Assembly: GCA_026709325.1 (NCBI GenBank)
Contig: JAPOTF010000020.1
Location: 1 to 36,427 of the forward strand
Source of the DNA: Roseovarius sp.
GTDB taxonomy: Bacteria; Pseudomonadota; Alphaproteobacteria; Rhodobacterales; Rhodobacteraceae
Reading direction: 5' to 3'
DNA length: 36,427 nucleotides
The notes beneath the pieces were generated by a model that ran no database searches, was not told where the DNA came from, and saw only the letters and a program-made list of their open reading frames with translations. Position numbers and translations under genes: made by a program. Positions 25,134 through 34,271 of this stretch are shown here, in pieces; the stretch's first letter is position 1; every line of letters starts with the position of its first letter.

Positions 25134-27305
25134 TTAGCGCGCATGCAACGAATCTTTCGACCCGAGTACGCGCATCACGTTGTGAACCAGTGCCAACCCG
25201 GTATCATTGCCCAAAGTCAGAATCGATTCCGGATGAAACTGCACGGCGGCAACAGGCAGTTCCGGATGCTCTATGGCCATAATGGTGCCCTCGTCAGTCT
25301 GAGCGGTAATCCTGAGCTGTTCGGGAAATGTCTCGCGATCGGCATATAGCGAGTGATAGCGCCCGCCATCAAATTTTTCCGGCAGTCCCTCCAGCAATCG
25401 TCCTCCAAGTACATTGATTTTCGATGGTTTGCCATGCATCGGCCTGTCAAGCACTGCAAGACGGCCGCCATAAAATTCCACAATTCCCTGCAGGCCCAGA
25501 CAAACCCCGAAAAGAGGAATGCCGGCCTTTAGGGTTGCGTCTATCGTTTCCGCCAATCCAAAATCCTCCGGATAGCCAGGGCCGGGCGAAAGAACAACGA
25601 GATCAGGGTTCTCCATGGCTATTCGCTCGCGCGGGAATCCCGAGCGGAATGTAATCACTTCAGCGCCCGTGCGTCTGAAATACCCCACCAGCGTGTGTAC
25701 AAATGAATCATCATGATCGATCATTAGTATGCGTCGACCGGCACCGGGTCGCCCCGCATGCGCTGAATTGCGCGCGGCCGGCTTGACATTCTCGCCGCGA
25801 ATGGCCTCCAGCAAAGCCGATGCCTTCAGTCGGGTTTCCTCCTCCTCATCATCGGGATCGGATCCGAAAAGCAATGTTGCTCCGGCTCTGATCTCGGCAA
25901 TTCCGTCTTTGATTCGCATCGTTCGAAGCGTCAGTCCGGTATTTATGCCACCGTCAAAACCAAGTAGGCCAATTGCCCCGCCGTACCAGCGTCTGGGAGA
26001 GTGTTCATGGTCTTCGATAAACTGGATTGCGTGCCGCTTTGGCGCGCCGGTCACCGTTACCGCCCACATGTGCACCAGAAATGCGTCCAATGCGTCATTG
26101 CCCTCTCTCAACTTGCCTTCAACATGATCGACCGTATGGATAAGTCGAGAGTACATTTCAATTTGGCGGTGGCCAATCACTCTCACGCTGTCGGCTTCGC
26201 ACACGCGGGACTTGTCGTTGCGATCCACATCCGTGCACATGGTCAATTCCGAAACGGCTTTCTCCGAACCAAGCAGCGATTCAATCTGACGAGTATCTTC
26301 AACGGCATTTTTTCCGCGTCTTATGGTTCCGGCTATGGGACATGTCTCCACGCGCGTCCCATCGGACCTCACATACATCTCGGGGGATGCGGCAACGAGA
26401 AACTCGCCATCTCCAAGGTTCATAAGCGCCCCATAGGGAGCCGGGTTGATTGCCTGCAGGCGGCGAAAGATTTTCGACGGCGGCAATGTGCATGGCTCAA
26501 AAAAGGTCTGGCTTGGGACCACCTCGAAGAGATCTCCCCGGCGAAAAGCCTCGATCGCGGCCCGAACCGTTTCCGCATATTGCCCGGGAACGTGATCGCA
26601 ATTCCTTTCAACCGATTTGCATGCCCTAAAGGGTGCGCGGGTTCCCGTTCTCTCAATTCCAGTCGTGCTTTTGCCATTCACTTCAAAATCGTATTTCAGC
26701 ACATGCGACTGTCCATATTGGTGATTTACGATCAGAAGCTCGTCTGGAATGAAGAGTACAAGATTGCGGTCATGCTCGTCCCGTTTCATGGAAAGCCTGA
26801 TTGGATCGAACTGATAGGCAAGTTCGAATCCGAAAGCGCCATAGAGTCCGAGATGCGAGTCTTCCGGACTGCGGAACACGTTAATTATCGAACGCACAAC
26901 GGAAAACAGCGACGGTTGACAGACGCGCAACTCTTCCGGAAACCATTCCCCGGAAGTGCGGACAGACCCTCCAAGGACATCTCCGTCCACCTCCAGGAAT
27001 TCAACCGCGTCGCACAACCGCAGGGCATTTTCAACCGCGGGAAGCAGAACGGCGCCGCGTTCATTGCAGGCGCGCACATCGAAATTGCGCCCACGTCCCG
27101 TAAACGACAGAGGCGGGTCGCAGAAACCGAGATCCCATTTTGTGTATCGACCAGGATATTCGAATGAGGAAGTAAGCAGCACGCCCATCTGCTCGTCAAG
27201 CCTTGACGCGAGTTTTCCAACCGGGTCCGCCTCGGGCTCAACATGCGTTCGCGTGACGGAAATGCCGCCTGAAGTCAAATATGTGCAGGACTCGCCAATG
27301 TCCAT
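25134..27305 (-). CDS. trpEG: Anthranilate synthase, fused TrpE-TrpG
   Basis: A 723-aa bifunctional enzyme that converts chorismate and glutamine to anthranilate, the first step of tryptophan synthesis. Residues 1-500 are the TrpE part: SFEYPGRYTKWDLGF belongs to the predicted Trp-feedback region, CPIAGTIRRG and MCTDVDRNDKSRVC to the chorismate site. A linker leads to the TrpG glutaminase part from about 530 (MIDHDDSFVHTL), with nucleophile Cys in GVCLGLQGI and the His/Glu of QFHPESILT. The fusion is typical of rhizobia and other alphaproteobacteria. The ATG at 27305 has GAGAGG about 6 bases upstream; the frame open to 27347 adds an unlikely leader. No Trp-codon leader peptide was found upstream. 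Confidence 0.95.
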   Translation of the reverse strand: MDIGESCTYLTSGGISVTRTHVEPEADPVGKLASRLDEQMGVLLTSSFEYPGRYTKWDLGFCDPPLSFTGRGRNFDVRACNERGAVLLPAVENALRLCDAVEFLEVDGDVLGGSVRTSGEWFPEELRVCQPSLFSVVRSIINVFRSPEDSHLGLYGAFGFELAYQFDPIRLSMKRDEHDRNLVLFIPDELLIVNHQYGQSHVLKYDFEVNGKSTTGIERTGTRAPFRACKSVERNCDHVPGQYAETVRAAIEAFRRGDLFEVVPSQTFFEPCTLPPSKIFRRLQAINPAPYGALMNLGDGEFLVAASPEMYVRSDGTRVETCPIAGTIRRGKNAVEDTRQIESLLGSEKAVSELTMCTDVDRNDKSRVCEADSVRVIGHRQIEMYSRLIHTVDHVEGKLREGNDALDAFLVHMWAVTVTGAPKRHAIQFIEDHEHSPRRWYGGAIGLLGFDGGINTGLTLRTMRIKDGIAEIRAGATLLFGSDPDDEEEETRLKASALLEAIRGENVKPAARNSAHAGRPGAGRRILMIDHDDSFVHTLVGYFRRTGAEVITFRSGFPRERIAMENPDLVVLSPGPGYPEDFGLAETIDATLKAGIPLFGVCLGLQGIVEFYGGRLAVLDRPMHGKPSKINVLGGRLLEGLPEKFDGGRYHSLYADRETFPEQLRITAQTDEGTIMAIEHPELPVAAVQFHPESILTLGNDTGLALVHNVMRVLGSKDSLHAR

Positions 27306-27654
27306 GATTTCCTCTCCGCACAGTGTGCCGCAATCATAACAGCGCACGCTCTACAGCAGTCGCATTATGAAGTCACGCCGAATTTTCTCCACCTTACTAT
27401 AGTAGAAGGCGTGCGGTGTTAATCTCAATATTTCGGAACGGAACCTTTTTGCCTTGACGACCCAGCGACCGCAAACGATCTCTCTGCGGGCCTATTTGCG
27501 CCACAAGCCAAGAGCGAAGACATCATGACCCTGATAGCAAATGAAATCGGCGATCGGGTTAATGGTGTTTCTCCCTTTGACCCGAATAAAGGGTTTATCG
27601 GCCGCGAATGCCAAAACCTCACTGCCAATTCGGATCACCAGTTAAATCGCAGTG
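27306..27654. other. Intergenic region between gltB and trpEG
   Basis: About 350 bases with no convincing gene. It should carry the trpEG promoter; TATAGT near 27395 is a possible -10 but lacks a well-spaced -35. There is no short frame with consecutive Trp codons, so the classic trpL attenuator is not seen. Two palindromes occur: 27318-27328 near the start codon, and CCCTTT-N9-AAAGGG at 27573-27593 after gltB, which has no T-run on the gltB strand. Confidence 0.45.
27318..27328. promoter_or_regulatory. Perfect 11-base palindrome in the trpEG leader
   Basis: GCACAGTGTGC is a perfect inverted repeat around one central base and lies 13 bases upstream of the trpEG ATG, directly beside its ribosome binding site. 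It could be a small operator or a hairpin that affects translation. No regulator can be named. Confidence 0.25.
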
Positions 27655-30600
27655 TTATTCGGCCGGTATGGCCATTTCACTGTCGCTGATCGGATAAGGC
27701 AGCTTGTCAAGCATTTCCAATGGGCAAACCTGCAGAAAATTCCCCTTCTCGGTTTCCCAGTACTGCAGGATGTCAAGGGCTTTTTGGCTTCCGGTTTCCA
27801 GCGCATGCCGCTTAATCAAATCCCCCAGTTCGGCCAGCCAGTAAGGTTGCGTTACCTGACAGACAGCCACCGTGTCCCGATTTATCAGAATTGAGGACAT
27901 GTTCTCGGGATCGTGGATATAGGCCATTCCACCGGTCATTCCCGCAGCGAAATTAGCCCCGATCCTACCCAGAATTACCGCTATGCCCCCTGTCATGTAT
28001 TCGCAACCGTTGCATCCCGCGCCTTCCACAACGGCTTTTGCGCCGGAATTCCGGACCGCAAATCTTTCACCGGCAATGCCGGCGGCAAGAAAAAGTCCAT
28101 CAGTGGCGCCGTAAAGAACCGTGTTCCCGACAATGGCGTTTTCCGATGCCTTGAGCCGGCTCGCCATTGGCGGGCGCACAGTGATTATGCCTCCCGACAA
28201 TCCCTTGCCCACATAGTCGTTCGCATCGCCTGAAAGCTCGATTTTAAGTCCGGGCGCCGCAAAGGCCCCAAGAGACTGTCCGGCGCTTCCGGTAAGCTTG
28301 ACCGTAAGATGATCGGGTTGCAGAGAATTGCGCATGCCGAAATTCCGAACGATGTGCGAGGAAACGCGCGCGCCAACAGTGCGATCGGTATTTTGAACCG
28401 CATAATGCAACTGGATTTTCTCTCCGTCTTTGAGGAATCGCTCGGCATCGCGAACAATCTCGGCGTCAATCGTGTCCGGCACCTCGTTGCGATGCTTGTC
28501 CCTGTGGCTTTTTGCATTTTCCGAACCATCAACCGTTATAAGCATTGGATTGAGGTCAAGGTCGTCGAGATATGCCGATCCGCGACTTACCTGAGTGAGC
28601 AAATCCGCTCTCCCAATCACCTCATCCAGAGTTCCGGCCCCAATGCCGGCGAGAATCTCGCGCACCTCCTGGGCATATAGCGTCATGAGGTTTACCACCT
28701 TTTCCGCTGTGCCGGTAAACTTCTCGCGCAAGCGCTCGTCCTGCGTGCAGACTCCCACCGGACAGGTGTTTGACTGGCACTGGCGCACCATAATGCACCC
28801 CATGGCTATCAGCGCGGCGGTACCTATCCCGTATTCCTCGGCACCCATCATGGCCGCGATCACAATGTCACGGCCAGTTCGCAGTCCGCCATCGGTTCTA
28901 AGAATAACGCGATCGCGAAGATTGTTGAGCGAAAGCACCTGGTGCGCTTCGGTCAAGCCCATTTCCCATGGAAGACCGGCATATTTAATCGATGTCGCGG
29001 GACTGGCACCGGTTCCTCCGTTGTGCCCGGAAATCAGAATTACATCCGCTTTGGCCTTTGCGACTCCCGCTGAAATCGTTCCCACTCCCGATTGCGCCAC
29101 CAGTTTGACGCACACTTTCACTGTCGGATTGATTTGCTTTAGATCATAGATCAGCTGTGCAAGATCTTCTATTGAATAGATGTCGTGATGCGGAGGAGGC
29201 GATATAAGCGACACCCCTTCAGTCGAATGCCGCAATCTCGCTATGAGCGAAGTTACCTTCATTCCGGGAAGCTGGCCGCCCTCCCCGGGTTTGGCGCCTT
29301 GAGCGATCTTGATTTCAAGCTCCTCGCACCTGTTTAGATATTCGGCCGTAACGCCAAACCGTCCACTGGCCACCTGTTTGATCTTGGCCGACGGGTTGTC
29401 TCCATTTGGTTCAGGCATCGAATGCGCGGGATCCTCCCCTCCCTCGCCGCTGTCGGATCTGGCGCCAATGCGGTTCATTGCAACATTCAGGGTTTTGTGC
29501 GCCTCGGGGCTTAGCGCCCCCAGGCTCATACCTGGAGTCACAAACCGCTTGCGAATGGCGGTGACGCTTTCCACCTCCTGAAGGGGTATCGATTTTCCAA
29601 GCGGCTTGATGTCGATCAGGTCGCGCAAGTGAATTGGCGGGTTCGCATGCATGGCTTTGCTGTATCTTTTCCAGAGCTGGTGACTTCCCTTGATGCAGGC
29701 CATCTGCATCAAATGCATCGTATTTGGGCCCCATGCATGCGTTTCCCCGGACGTTCGCAATTTGTAAAAACCGCCAATTGGCAGCAAATTCGCACCACCC
29801 TTAAAGGCTTCGGCGTGAATGTCCTCCAGTTTTGCCTGAATGCCGCTAATGCCCATACCGGAAATGCGGCTTGTCAATCCCGGAAAATACTCGGCGCAAA
29901 TTGAACGCGACAGACCGACGGCTTCGAAATTGAGACCGCCCCTGTATGAAGATATGACGCTTATTCCCATTTTTGCCATGATCTTGTGCAGTCCCACGTC
30001 AATCGCGTTCCTGTAGCGCTGCATGCTTTCCGTAAGCGTGCCTTTAAGCAGGCCTCGATCAATCCTGTCGGCTATCGAATCTTCAGCCAGATAGGCGTTT
30101 ACCACTGTTGCTCCGGCACCAATGAGCACCGCAAAATAATGCGGATCAATGCATTCGGCGCTGCGTATGTTGAGAGAGCAGAACGTGCGAAGCCCCTTGC
30201 GGGTCAGATGCGAATGTACCGCGGAAGTGGCCAGAATCATCGGCATGCCAATCCTGGATCGGTCAACCTCTTGATCTGTCAGAACAATATGCCCCGAACC
30301 GGAGCGAACGGCATCTTCCGCTTCGGCGCGAATTCGCTCCAGCCCGGATTGAAGCGACCCGTTCTCCGCTTCAAAGGTGCAGTCAATTACCGTCACTTCG
30401 CCGTCAAGCAGCCGCATCACTTCGTCCCATTGGGCATTCCCCAGAAACGGGCTTTGCAGAATGGCAATTTCGGTCTGCAAACCGCTTTCATCAAGCACGT
30501 TTTTCAAATTCCCGAAGCGCGTTTTGAGACTCATGATCCGATATTCGCGCAGCGAATCAATTGGCGGGTTGGTAACCTGGCTGAAATTTTGCCGAAAATA

Positions 30601-32187
30601 GTGACTTAGAGGACGATAGCGCCCGGAAAGCACGGCGCTGGGCGTGTCGTCTCCCATGCTTGCCACGGCCTCCTTGCCTTCCTCGGCCATTGGAGCAAGA
30701 ATTTGCTCCATCTCCTCGTTTGTATATCCCGCCGCTATCTGGCGGCGGAGCAGTTCATTGCCGGTGAAGAGCGGTTTTTCCATTATGCCATCGATTTTCT
30801 CGTCAAGATCCACAATCTGCTCCTGCCATTTTCCAAAAGGCTTGGCTGCCGCAAGCAGGTTCTTGATTTGCGCATCATGGTAAAGCCGTCCCTCGCTCAT
30901 ATCCACGGCAAGCATCTGTCCCGGCCCGAGAGCGCCCTTTTCACGCACTGCGCCTTCGTCAACCGGAACCATGCCCGCCTCGGAACCCGCGAGCACAAGC
31001 CCGTCAGCCGTCACGACATAGCGCATGGGCCGAAGCCCGTTGCGATCCATTCCAGCGCAAACCCACCTTCCGTCCGTCATGGCAAGAGCGGCGGGACCAT
31101 CCCATGGCTCCATTACCGAATTGCAGTATGAATACATGTCCTGCCATGCCATGGGCAGCTCCCTTGCCTGGCGCGACCAGCTTTCCGGAATCAGAATGGT
31201 CTTGGCCATCGGCGCCGAACGCCCTGCGCGCACCAGCACCTCAAATACCGAATCCAGAGCCGCGGAATCGGAGGATCCCTGCGGAACGATGGGTTTTATG
31301 TCTTCCGCAAGATCTTTGAATGAGGCGCTGGCCATTCTGATTTCATGGCTTTTCATCCAGTTGACATTACCTTTCAAGGTGTTGATTTCACCATTGTGCG
31401 CCAGCATTCTGAACGGTTGCGCCAGCCACCATTGAGGGAACGTGTTTGTGGAATAGCGCTGGTGATAGATTGCAAACGCCGATTTGAATCTCTTGTCTCT
31501 AAGATCCGGATAGAATTCGCTCACCTGCTCGGCCAGCATCATGCCCTTGTAAATGATGCCGCGGCAACTCAGGCTGGCCACATACATGCCGTTAATTCCC
31601 GCCTGTCCCGCCGCTTTTTCTATTCTCCGGCGAATGACATAGAGTTCCCTTTCAAACTCCTCCTCTCCGATATCCTTGGTGTTCGAAATCAGTATCTGCT
31701 CGATCTCCGGCCGGGTGGCATTCGCCTTGTCGCCCAATACTGTCACGTCGACCGGAACATGCCTCCAGCCATATATATAGTGGCCCATCCGTATGACTTC
31801 GGACTCCACGATTGAACGACATGTTTCCTGGGAGTCAAAGTCGGTCCTGGGCAAAAAAATCTGGCCAACGGCAATCAGCTGATCCTGATGCGGTTCATGG
31901 CCCGTGCGACGGATTTGATCATAAAAAAACGGAATTGGAATCTGTATGTGGATACCGGCTCCATCTCCGGTTTTGCCATCGGCGTCCACTGCGCCCCGAT
32001 GCCAGATTGCCCTGAGCGCGTTTATGCCCATTTTAACCACTTTCCGGCTTGGCTTGCCGTTGACGCTTACCACAAGACCCACGCCGCATGACGAATGCTC
32101 CTGGCTTTCGGAGTACATGCCCGTTTCCGCAAGTCGTCTGCGTTTTTCGGCATGATCAAATGCCCAATCGGGATCGTGAACCGTCAT
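27655..32187 (-). CDS. gltB: Glutamate synthase (NADPH) large subunit GltB
   Basis: A 1510-aa cytoplasmic flavoprotein that forms glutamate from 2-oxoglutarate and glutamine-derived ammonia. The N-terminal glutaminase has its nucleophile at Cys34 (SSCGVGLV), implying removal of a 33-residue propeptide. The central and FMN-binding synthase domains follow (GEGGEDPAHSMPEPNGDNPSAK region, and SGHNGGTGASPATSIKYAGLPWE near 1050). The 3Fe-4S cluster Cys pattern C-x5-C-x4-C is at CIMVRQCQSNTCPVGVC. The C-terminal GXGXG beta-helix domain is complete. Its ATG overlaps the stop of the GFA gene by 4 bases. Length is normal. Confidence 0.96.
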   Translation of the reverse strand: MTVHDPDWAFDHAEKRRRLAETGMYSESQEHSSCGVGLVVSVNGKPSRKVVKMGINALRAIWHRGAVDADGKTGDGAGIHIQIPIPFFYDQIRRTGHEPHQDQLIAVGQIFLPRTDFDSQETCRSIVESEVIRMGHYIYGWRHVPVDVTVLGDKANATRPEIEQILISNTKDIGEEEFERELYVIRRRIEKAAGQAGINGMYVASLSCRGIIYKGMMLAEQVSEFYPDLRDKRFKSAFAIYHQRYSTNTFPQWWLAQPFRMLAHNGEINTLKGNVNWMKSHEIRMASASFKDLAEDIKPIVPQGSSDSAALDSVFEVLVRAGRSAPMAKTILIPESWSRQARELPMAWQDMYSYCNSVMEPWDGPAALAMTDGRWVCAGMDRNGLRPMRYVVTADGLVLAGSEAGMVPVDEGAVREKGALGPGQMLAVDMSEGRLYHDAQIKNLLAAAKPFGKWQEQIVDLDEKIDGIMEKPLFTGNELLRRQIAAGYTNEEMEQILAPMAEEGKEAVASMGDDTPSAVLSGRYRPLSHYFRQNFSQVTNPPIDSLREYRIMSLKTRFGNLKNVLDESGLQTEIAILQSPFLGNAQWDEVMRLLDGEVTVIDCTFEAENGSLQSGLERIRAEAEDAVRSGSGHIVLTDQEVDRSRIGMPMILATSAVHSHLTRKGLRTFCSLNIRSAECIDPHYFAVLIGAGATVVNAYLAEDSIADRIDRGLLKGTLTESMQRYRNAIDVGLHKIMAKMGISVISSYRGGLNFEAVGLSRSICAEYFPGLTSRISGMGISGIQAKLEDIHAEAFKGGANLLPIGGFYKLRTSGETHAWGPNTMHLMQMACIKGSHQLWKRYSKAMHANPPIHLRDLIDIKPLGKSIPLQEVESVTAIRKRFVTPGMSLGALSPEAHKTLNVAMNRIGARSDSGEGGEDPAHSMPEPNGDNPSAKIKQVASGRFGVTAEYLNRCEELEIKIAQGAKPGEGGQLPGMKVTSLIARLRHSTEGVSLISPPPHHDIYSIEDLAQLIYDLKQINPTVKVCVKLVAQSGVGTISAGVAKAKADVILISGHNGGTGASPATSIKYAGLPWEMGLTEAHQVLSLNNLRDRVILRTDGGLRTGRDIVIAAMMGAEEYGIGTAALIAMGCIMVRQCQSNTCPVGVCTQDERLREKFTGTAEKVVNLMTLYAQEVREILAGIGAGTLDEVIGRADLLTQVSRGSAYLDDLDLNPMLITVDGSENAKSHRDKHRNEVPDTIDAEIVRDAERFLKDGEKIQLHYAVQNTDRTVGARVSSHIVRNFGMRNSLQPDHLTVKLTGSAGQSLGAFAAPGLKIELSGDANDYVGKGLSGGIITVRPPMASRLKASENAIVGNTVLYGATDGLFLAAGIAGERFAVRNSGAKAVVEGAGCNGCEYMTGGIAVILGRIGANFAAGMTGGMAYIHDPENMSSILINRDTVAVCQVTQPYWLAELGDLIKRHALETGSQKALDILQYWETEKGNFLQVCPLEMLDKLPYPISDSEMAIPAE

Positions 32188-32618
32188 GATTCCGCTCCAT
32201 CATTCGACTGGAAAAGCCTTTCGGTCTCCATTGCGGTCATCTTTCTGTGGTTCCCGGAGAGGGCATATGCCTCGGGCGCCATATCGGAATAGAATTCAAG
32301 CTTGATTGGCGCGCCCGCGGCATTTTCAAAGAGCCCGGCCGCCGGATGCCGTTCGCCGTTATGCAGCGTTCCGTACCATAGAGTGGATCCGCACTCCGTG
32401 CAAAATCCTCTTTCCGCCCAGTCGGACGACCTGAAACTCTTTGCCGGACCCTCGACTTTCAGGCTTCCCGAGACTATCGCCAGAGACATGAACATTGAAC
32501 TTGTCTGTCTTCTGCACATGTCGCAGTGGCAGGCTCTTAAAATCGGGTTTTTGACTATTGCGCTAACGGCAACGGCACCACACATGCACCTTCCGTCAAC
32601 CGCACGTTCATTTTCCAT
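32184..32618 (-). CDS. GFA-domain (CENP-V/Gfa-like) zinc-binding protein
   Basis: A 144-aa protein of the GFA family, named after the glutathione-dependent formaldehyde-activating enzyme; most members have no proven reaction. Zinc-ligand motifs are present in order: GRCMCGAV near residue 10, CHCDMCRR near 30, and GFCTECGSTLWYG near 75. I use the ATG at 32618 (MENERAVDGRCMCG); the frame is open to 32660 but would overlap gltD. It starts 4 bases after gltD and overlaps gltB by 4 bases, so it is inside the glutamate synthase operon. That position is unusual and suggests a linked role or simple hitch-hiking. Confidence 0.88.
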   Translation of the reverse strand: MENERAVDGRCMCGAVAVSAIVKNPILRACHCDMCRRQTSSMFMSLAIVSGSLKVEGPAKSFRSSDWAERGFCTECGSTLWYGTLHNGERHPAAGLFENAAGAPIKLEFYSDMAPEAYALSGNHRKMTAMETERLFQSNDGAES

Positions 32619-32622
32619 TTTG

Positions 32623-34050
32623 CTACTCCGCGGCCACAGCTGCGGCCATGTTGAAATCACTTAATATCGCTTCTGCCGCATCGCGCCCGTCCCGAATGGC
32701 CCACACGACAAGAGAAGCCCCCCGCACAATGTCACCTATGGCGTAAACTCCCTCCATGGATGTACGCCCGCTTACATATTCGGCTCTCACCGTACCCCAT
32801 TTGGTCACCGCCAGATCATCCTCGCCCCACAGTTCCGGAAGCGGCTCAGGCTCAAAGCCAAGAGCCTTGACAACAAGATCCGCGGGCTCTTCCAGAATGG
32901 CGCCCTCGATCTCCTCCGGCGCCTGTCTCCCGCTTGCATCTGGAGAACCGAGACGCATTTTCTGTATAAGCACCCCACTAACGGGATTCCCGACAAAGCC
33001 CTTTGGGGAACTCAGCCATTCGAACACGACACCCTCCTCCTCCGCGTTTTCCACTTCGCGTTGACTGCCTGGCATGTTCTCGCGGTCGCGACGGTAAAGA
33101 CACTTCACGCTTGCGGCCTTTTGTCTGACCGCAGTGCGCACGCAGTCCATTGCGGTATCACCGCCACCTATGACGACAACGCGCTTTCCCCCGGCATCGA
33201 GTTCTCCACTGTCAAATTCCGGCACATTGTCCCCGAAACCCTTTCGGTTGGATGCCGTCAGGTAGTCTATCGCCCTTACAATGCCGCCTGCCGCGGAGCC
33301 CGGTCCCATAATGTCCCGGCTTTTGTAAACCCCTACGGCAATGAGAACCGCCGAATGCCTGCCGCGCAGACATTCAAAGGAAACATCCTCTCCCACATTG
33401 CAGTTCAACTCGAAATTCACACCTGCCCGCTCCAGCTGCCCAACCCTGCGCGTGACAACTTCCTTCTCTAGCTTGAAACCGGGTATTCCGTAAGTAAGCA
33501 AACCGCCCGCACGGTCGTACCGATCATAGACCGTGACTTGAACGCCGGCTCTTCTCAGCACGTCAGCGGCGGCAAGTCCTCCGGGCCCCGCGCCGACCAC
33601 GCCAACCGACTCGGTCCGCTCCCGTATCGGCGCGATCGGTTTGACCCAGCCCTCTCTCCATGCCTTGTCGGTAAGGTATTTCTCGACCGAACCTATTGTC
33701 ACGGTACCATGACCTGACTGCTCGATGACGCAATTTCCCTCGCAAAGCCTGTCCTGGGGGCAAATGCGCCCGCAGATTTCCGGAAACGTGTTGGTGGCCT
33801 GACTCAGCTCGTATGCTTCCCGAAGGCGGCCCTGAGCGGTAAGAAGGAGCCAGTCCGGAATGTTGTTGTGAAGCGGGCAATGGGACTGGCAGTACGGCAC
33901 GCCGCACTGACTGCAGCGACCTGACTGCTCGCCGGCCTTTGCATCTGCATATTCGGCGTAAATCTCGAAAAAATCCGCATTGCGGGAGTCGGCCGCCCGC
34001 TTTTCGGGCATGTCGCGCTCCACTGTAACGAATTTAAGCATTGGTTGCAT
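32623..34050 (-). CDS. gltD: Glutamate synthase (NADPH) small subunit GltD
   Basis: A 475-aa subunit that takes electrons from NADPH through FAD and Fe-S clusters to GltB. N-terminal Cys motifs CSQCGVPYCQSHCP near residue 46 and CGRICPQDRLCEGNC near 94 bind 4Fe-4S clusters. The FAD loop GAGPGGLAAADVL is near 153 and the NADPH loop VIGGGDTAMDCVR near 290. The last block GVYAIGDIVRGASLVVWAIRDG is typical. I place the start at the ATG at 34050 (MQPMLKFVTVERD); ATG 34041 or GTG 34080 are possible. It is first in the order gltD-GFA-gltB, the reverse of the E. coli order, with a good promoter upstream. Confidence 0.95.
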   Translation of the reverse strand: MQPMLKFVTVERDMPEKRAADSRNADFFEIYAEYADAKAGEQSGRCSQCGVPYCQSHCPLHNNIPDWLLLTAQGRLREAYELSQATNTFPEICGRICPQDRLCEGNCVIEQSGHGTVTIGSVEKYLTDKAWREGWVKPIAPIRERTESVGVVGAGPGGLAAADVLRRAGVQVTVYDRYDRAGGLLTYGIPGFKLEKEVVTRRVGQLERAGVNFELNCNVGEDVSFECLRGRHSAVLIAVGVYKSRDIMGPGSAAGGIVRAIDYLTASNRKGFGDNVPEFDSGELDAGGKRVVVIGGGDTAMDCVRTAVRQKAASVKCLYRRDRENMPGSQREVENAEEEGVVFEWLSSPKGFVGNPVSGVLIQKMRLGSPDASGRQAPEEIEGAILEEPADLVVKALGFEPEPLPELWGEDDLAVTKWGTVRAEYVSGRTSMEGVYAIGDIVRGASLVVWAIRDGRDAAEAILSDFNMAAAVAAE

Positions 34051-34092
34051 GGCCGCCGCACAATCTCCAGAATTTTCCACTTAAATCATTGT

Positions 34093-34120
34093 AATATATT
34101 TTTTGACAATATAAAGTCAA
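34093..34120 (-). promoter_or_regulatory. Sigma70-like promoter of the gltD operon
   Basis: On the minus strand, TTGACT (34120-34115) and TATATT (34098-34093) are 16 bases apart. A transcript would start near 34086, about 36 bases before the gltD ATG. The distance and strand fit, and the inverted repeat at 34100-34123 overlaps the -35 and the spacer. Confidence 0.6.
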
Positions 34121-34123
34121 AAA
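34100..34123. promoter_or_regulatory. Perfect inverted repeat, probable operator
   Basis: TTTTTGAC-N8-GTCAAAAA, with two perfect 8-base arms. It covers the -35 box and most of the spacer of the gltD promoter, where a bound dimer would repress. It also contains a plus-strand TTGACA. The half-site TTGAC resembles FNR/CRP-family half-sites only loosely and the spacing of 8 is wrong for them, so no regulator is named. Confidence 0.5.
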
Positions 34124-34271
34124 TTATGACCTTTTTTGTCTCATTTTCCTCATATAGCAGTTTTAGATATTGGATTACATAATGTTTTAAGTCCGTTGCG
34201 GACATAAATTCCATCTTTTATCCATTCGCCAATAGTTTAATCTGTAGGGAATTTAGGTTCGGACAACTTCC

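Larger units (their letters stand above)
34081..34271. other. AT-rich divergent promoter region gltD/uppP
   Basis: A 191-base AT-rich region between gltD (minus) and uppP (plus). It holds the gltD promoter and a strong inverted repeat, listed separately. No convincing -35/-10 pair was chosen for uppP; the uppP start has only a weak purine stretch upstream. Confidence 0.6.

Noticed and set aside
26001-27167. 388-codon plus-strand frame opposite trpEG
   Set aside because: Antisense to a highly conserved enzyme, with no recognisable domain and no ribosome binding site.
27573-27593. CCCTTT-N9-AAAGGG hairpin as gltB terminator
   Set aside because: No T-run on the gltB strand after the stem; the stem is short.
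27306-27654. Tryptophan leader peptide (trpL) attenuator
   Set aside because: No short frame with consecutive Trp codons could be found on the minus strand in this region.
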